Of a stretch of DNA of 6,992 nt, positions 6,697-6,992 are shown in pieces. The notes beneath the pieces are model-generated. The model was given only the letters and a program-made list of their open reading frames with translations. It did no database searches and was not told where the DNA came from. The stretch is from Candidatus Planktophila sp. Its GTDB lineage: Bacteria; Actinomycetota; Actinomycetes; Nanopelagicales; Nanopelagicaceae. The stretch spans positions 1-6,992 of the forward strand of contig JAHECV010000021.1 of the NCBI GenBank assembly GCA_024641555.1, in the 5' to 3' direction. Positions within the stretch are counted from its first letter, which is position 1. The number at the start of each line of letters is the position of its first letter. A program made the translations under genes and the position numbers.

Positions 6697-6713
6697 CGTG
6701 AAAGAGTTCTGGC

Positions 6714-6992
6714 GTGGAACCAGTTACTAACCGAAGTTATCGCTTGCGAGGTACGCGGATCACCCCTGCCCAACAGTTGGCCCGCGACTCCTATTGGGCA
6801 AAGTTCGGCATTGAATCCCAAGATTCCGTATTGGATCTAACAAAAGTTTTTGCCAAGACCCAGCCGGTTGTAATGGAGATTGGCTATGGCATGGGAGAAG
6901 CCACTTGGCAGATCGCAAAGAATAATACTGAGATTAATTATCTCGGCGTTGAAGTTCATATGCCGGGAGTCGGTAAGTTGATGGCCCGGTTA
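6714..6992 (+). CDS. trmB: tRNA (guanine-N7-)-methyltransferase TrmB, N-terminal part
   Basis: The gene runs off the window end after 93 codons; the family is usually a little over 200 aa. The N-terminal RSYRLRGTRITPAQQ (residues 7-21) is the typical TrmB lead, followed by a tryptophan-containing helix (SYWAKFG). The SAM-binding motif I is VVMEIGYGMGEATWQIA (52-68), with E55-I-G57-x-G59 the conserved core. GVEVHMPGVGKL (78-89) is the motif II segment, with E80 expected to contact the SAM ribose. The enzyme methylates G46 of tRNA to m7G in the cytosol. An in-frame stop at 6699-6701 leaves GTG 6714 as the only plausible start, with GAAAGAG 7 nt upstream as a modest ribosome site. It is divergent from pepN with a 78-bp gap. 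Confidence 0.9.
   Translation, partial: MEPVTNRSYRLRGTRITPAQQLARDSYWAKFGIESQDSVLDLTKVFAKTQPVVMEIGYGMGEATWQIAKNNTEINYLGVEVHMPGVGKLMARL

Noticed and set aside
1..6992. Mobile elements, tRNA genes, CRISPR arrays, riboswitches
   Set aside because: Nothing resembling transposases, direct repeat arrays, cloverleaf genes or long structured leaders was seen on either strand, and no gap exceeds about 120 bp.

Overview
This window looks like a core-genome stretch of a low-GC, compact actinobacterium. The best guess from sequence alone is a freshwater Nanopelagicales (acI-type) organism. The reasons are: a group II truncated haemoglobin that closely follows the Mycobacterium tuberculosis GlbO pattern; an actinobacterial-style HNH protein, M1 aminopeptidase and TrmB; base composition that looks mid-40s % G+C by eye, far below most Actinobacteria; and very tight packing, with genes overlapping head-to-tail and tail-to-tail. 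The lineage call is an inference and was not tested by any search.

Layout. Bases 1-2711 (+ strand) hold a four-gene run in which every junction overlaps: the 3' end of ettA (ribosome-associated ABC-F ATPase), a hotdog-fold acyl-CoA thioesterase (junction TAATG), a 12-TM MFS transporter (junction TGATG) and glbO, a truncated haemoglobin (junction ATGA). This suggests one translationally coupled operon. Bases 2683-3228 (- strand) encode a short MscS-like channel whose 3' end runs 29 bp into glbO. A 120-bp divergent gap follows, then on the + strand an HNH nuclease-family gene (3349-3864) and, 19 bp on, a small single-TM protein (3884-4102). The small gene meets pepN (4092-6635, - strand, full-length M1 aminopeptidase) tail-to-tail with an 11-bp overlap. 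A 78-bp divergent gap then leads to the 5' part of trmB (6714 to the window end, + strand).

Functionally these are mostly housekeeping genes: translation control (EttA), tRNA modification (TrmB), peptide turnover (PepN), haem-based oxygen or redox chemistry (GlbO), osmotic or membrane tension response (MscS-like), small-molecule transport and thioester hydrolysis. From memory, ettA, a small thioesterase, glbO, an HNH gene and pepN also lie near one another in M. tuberculosis (around Rv2467-Rv2477c), so this is probably an old actinobacterial neighbourhood rather than an island.

I see no mobile element, CRISPR array, RNA gene, phage gene or obvious defence system. There is no gene-free stretch over 300 bases. 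The points most worth a second look are the MscS-like protein that stops right after its beta domain, the matching leaderless-start signatures on two genes, and the widely retained but unexplained HNH plus small-membrane-protein pair.
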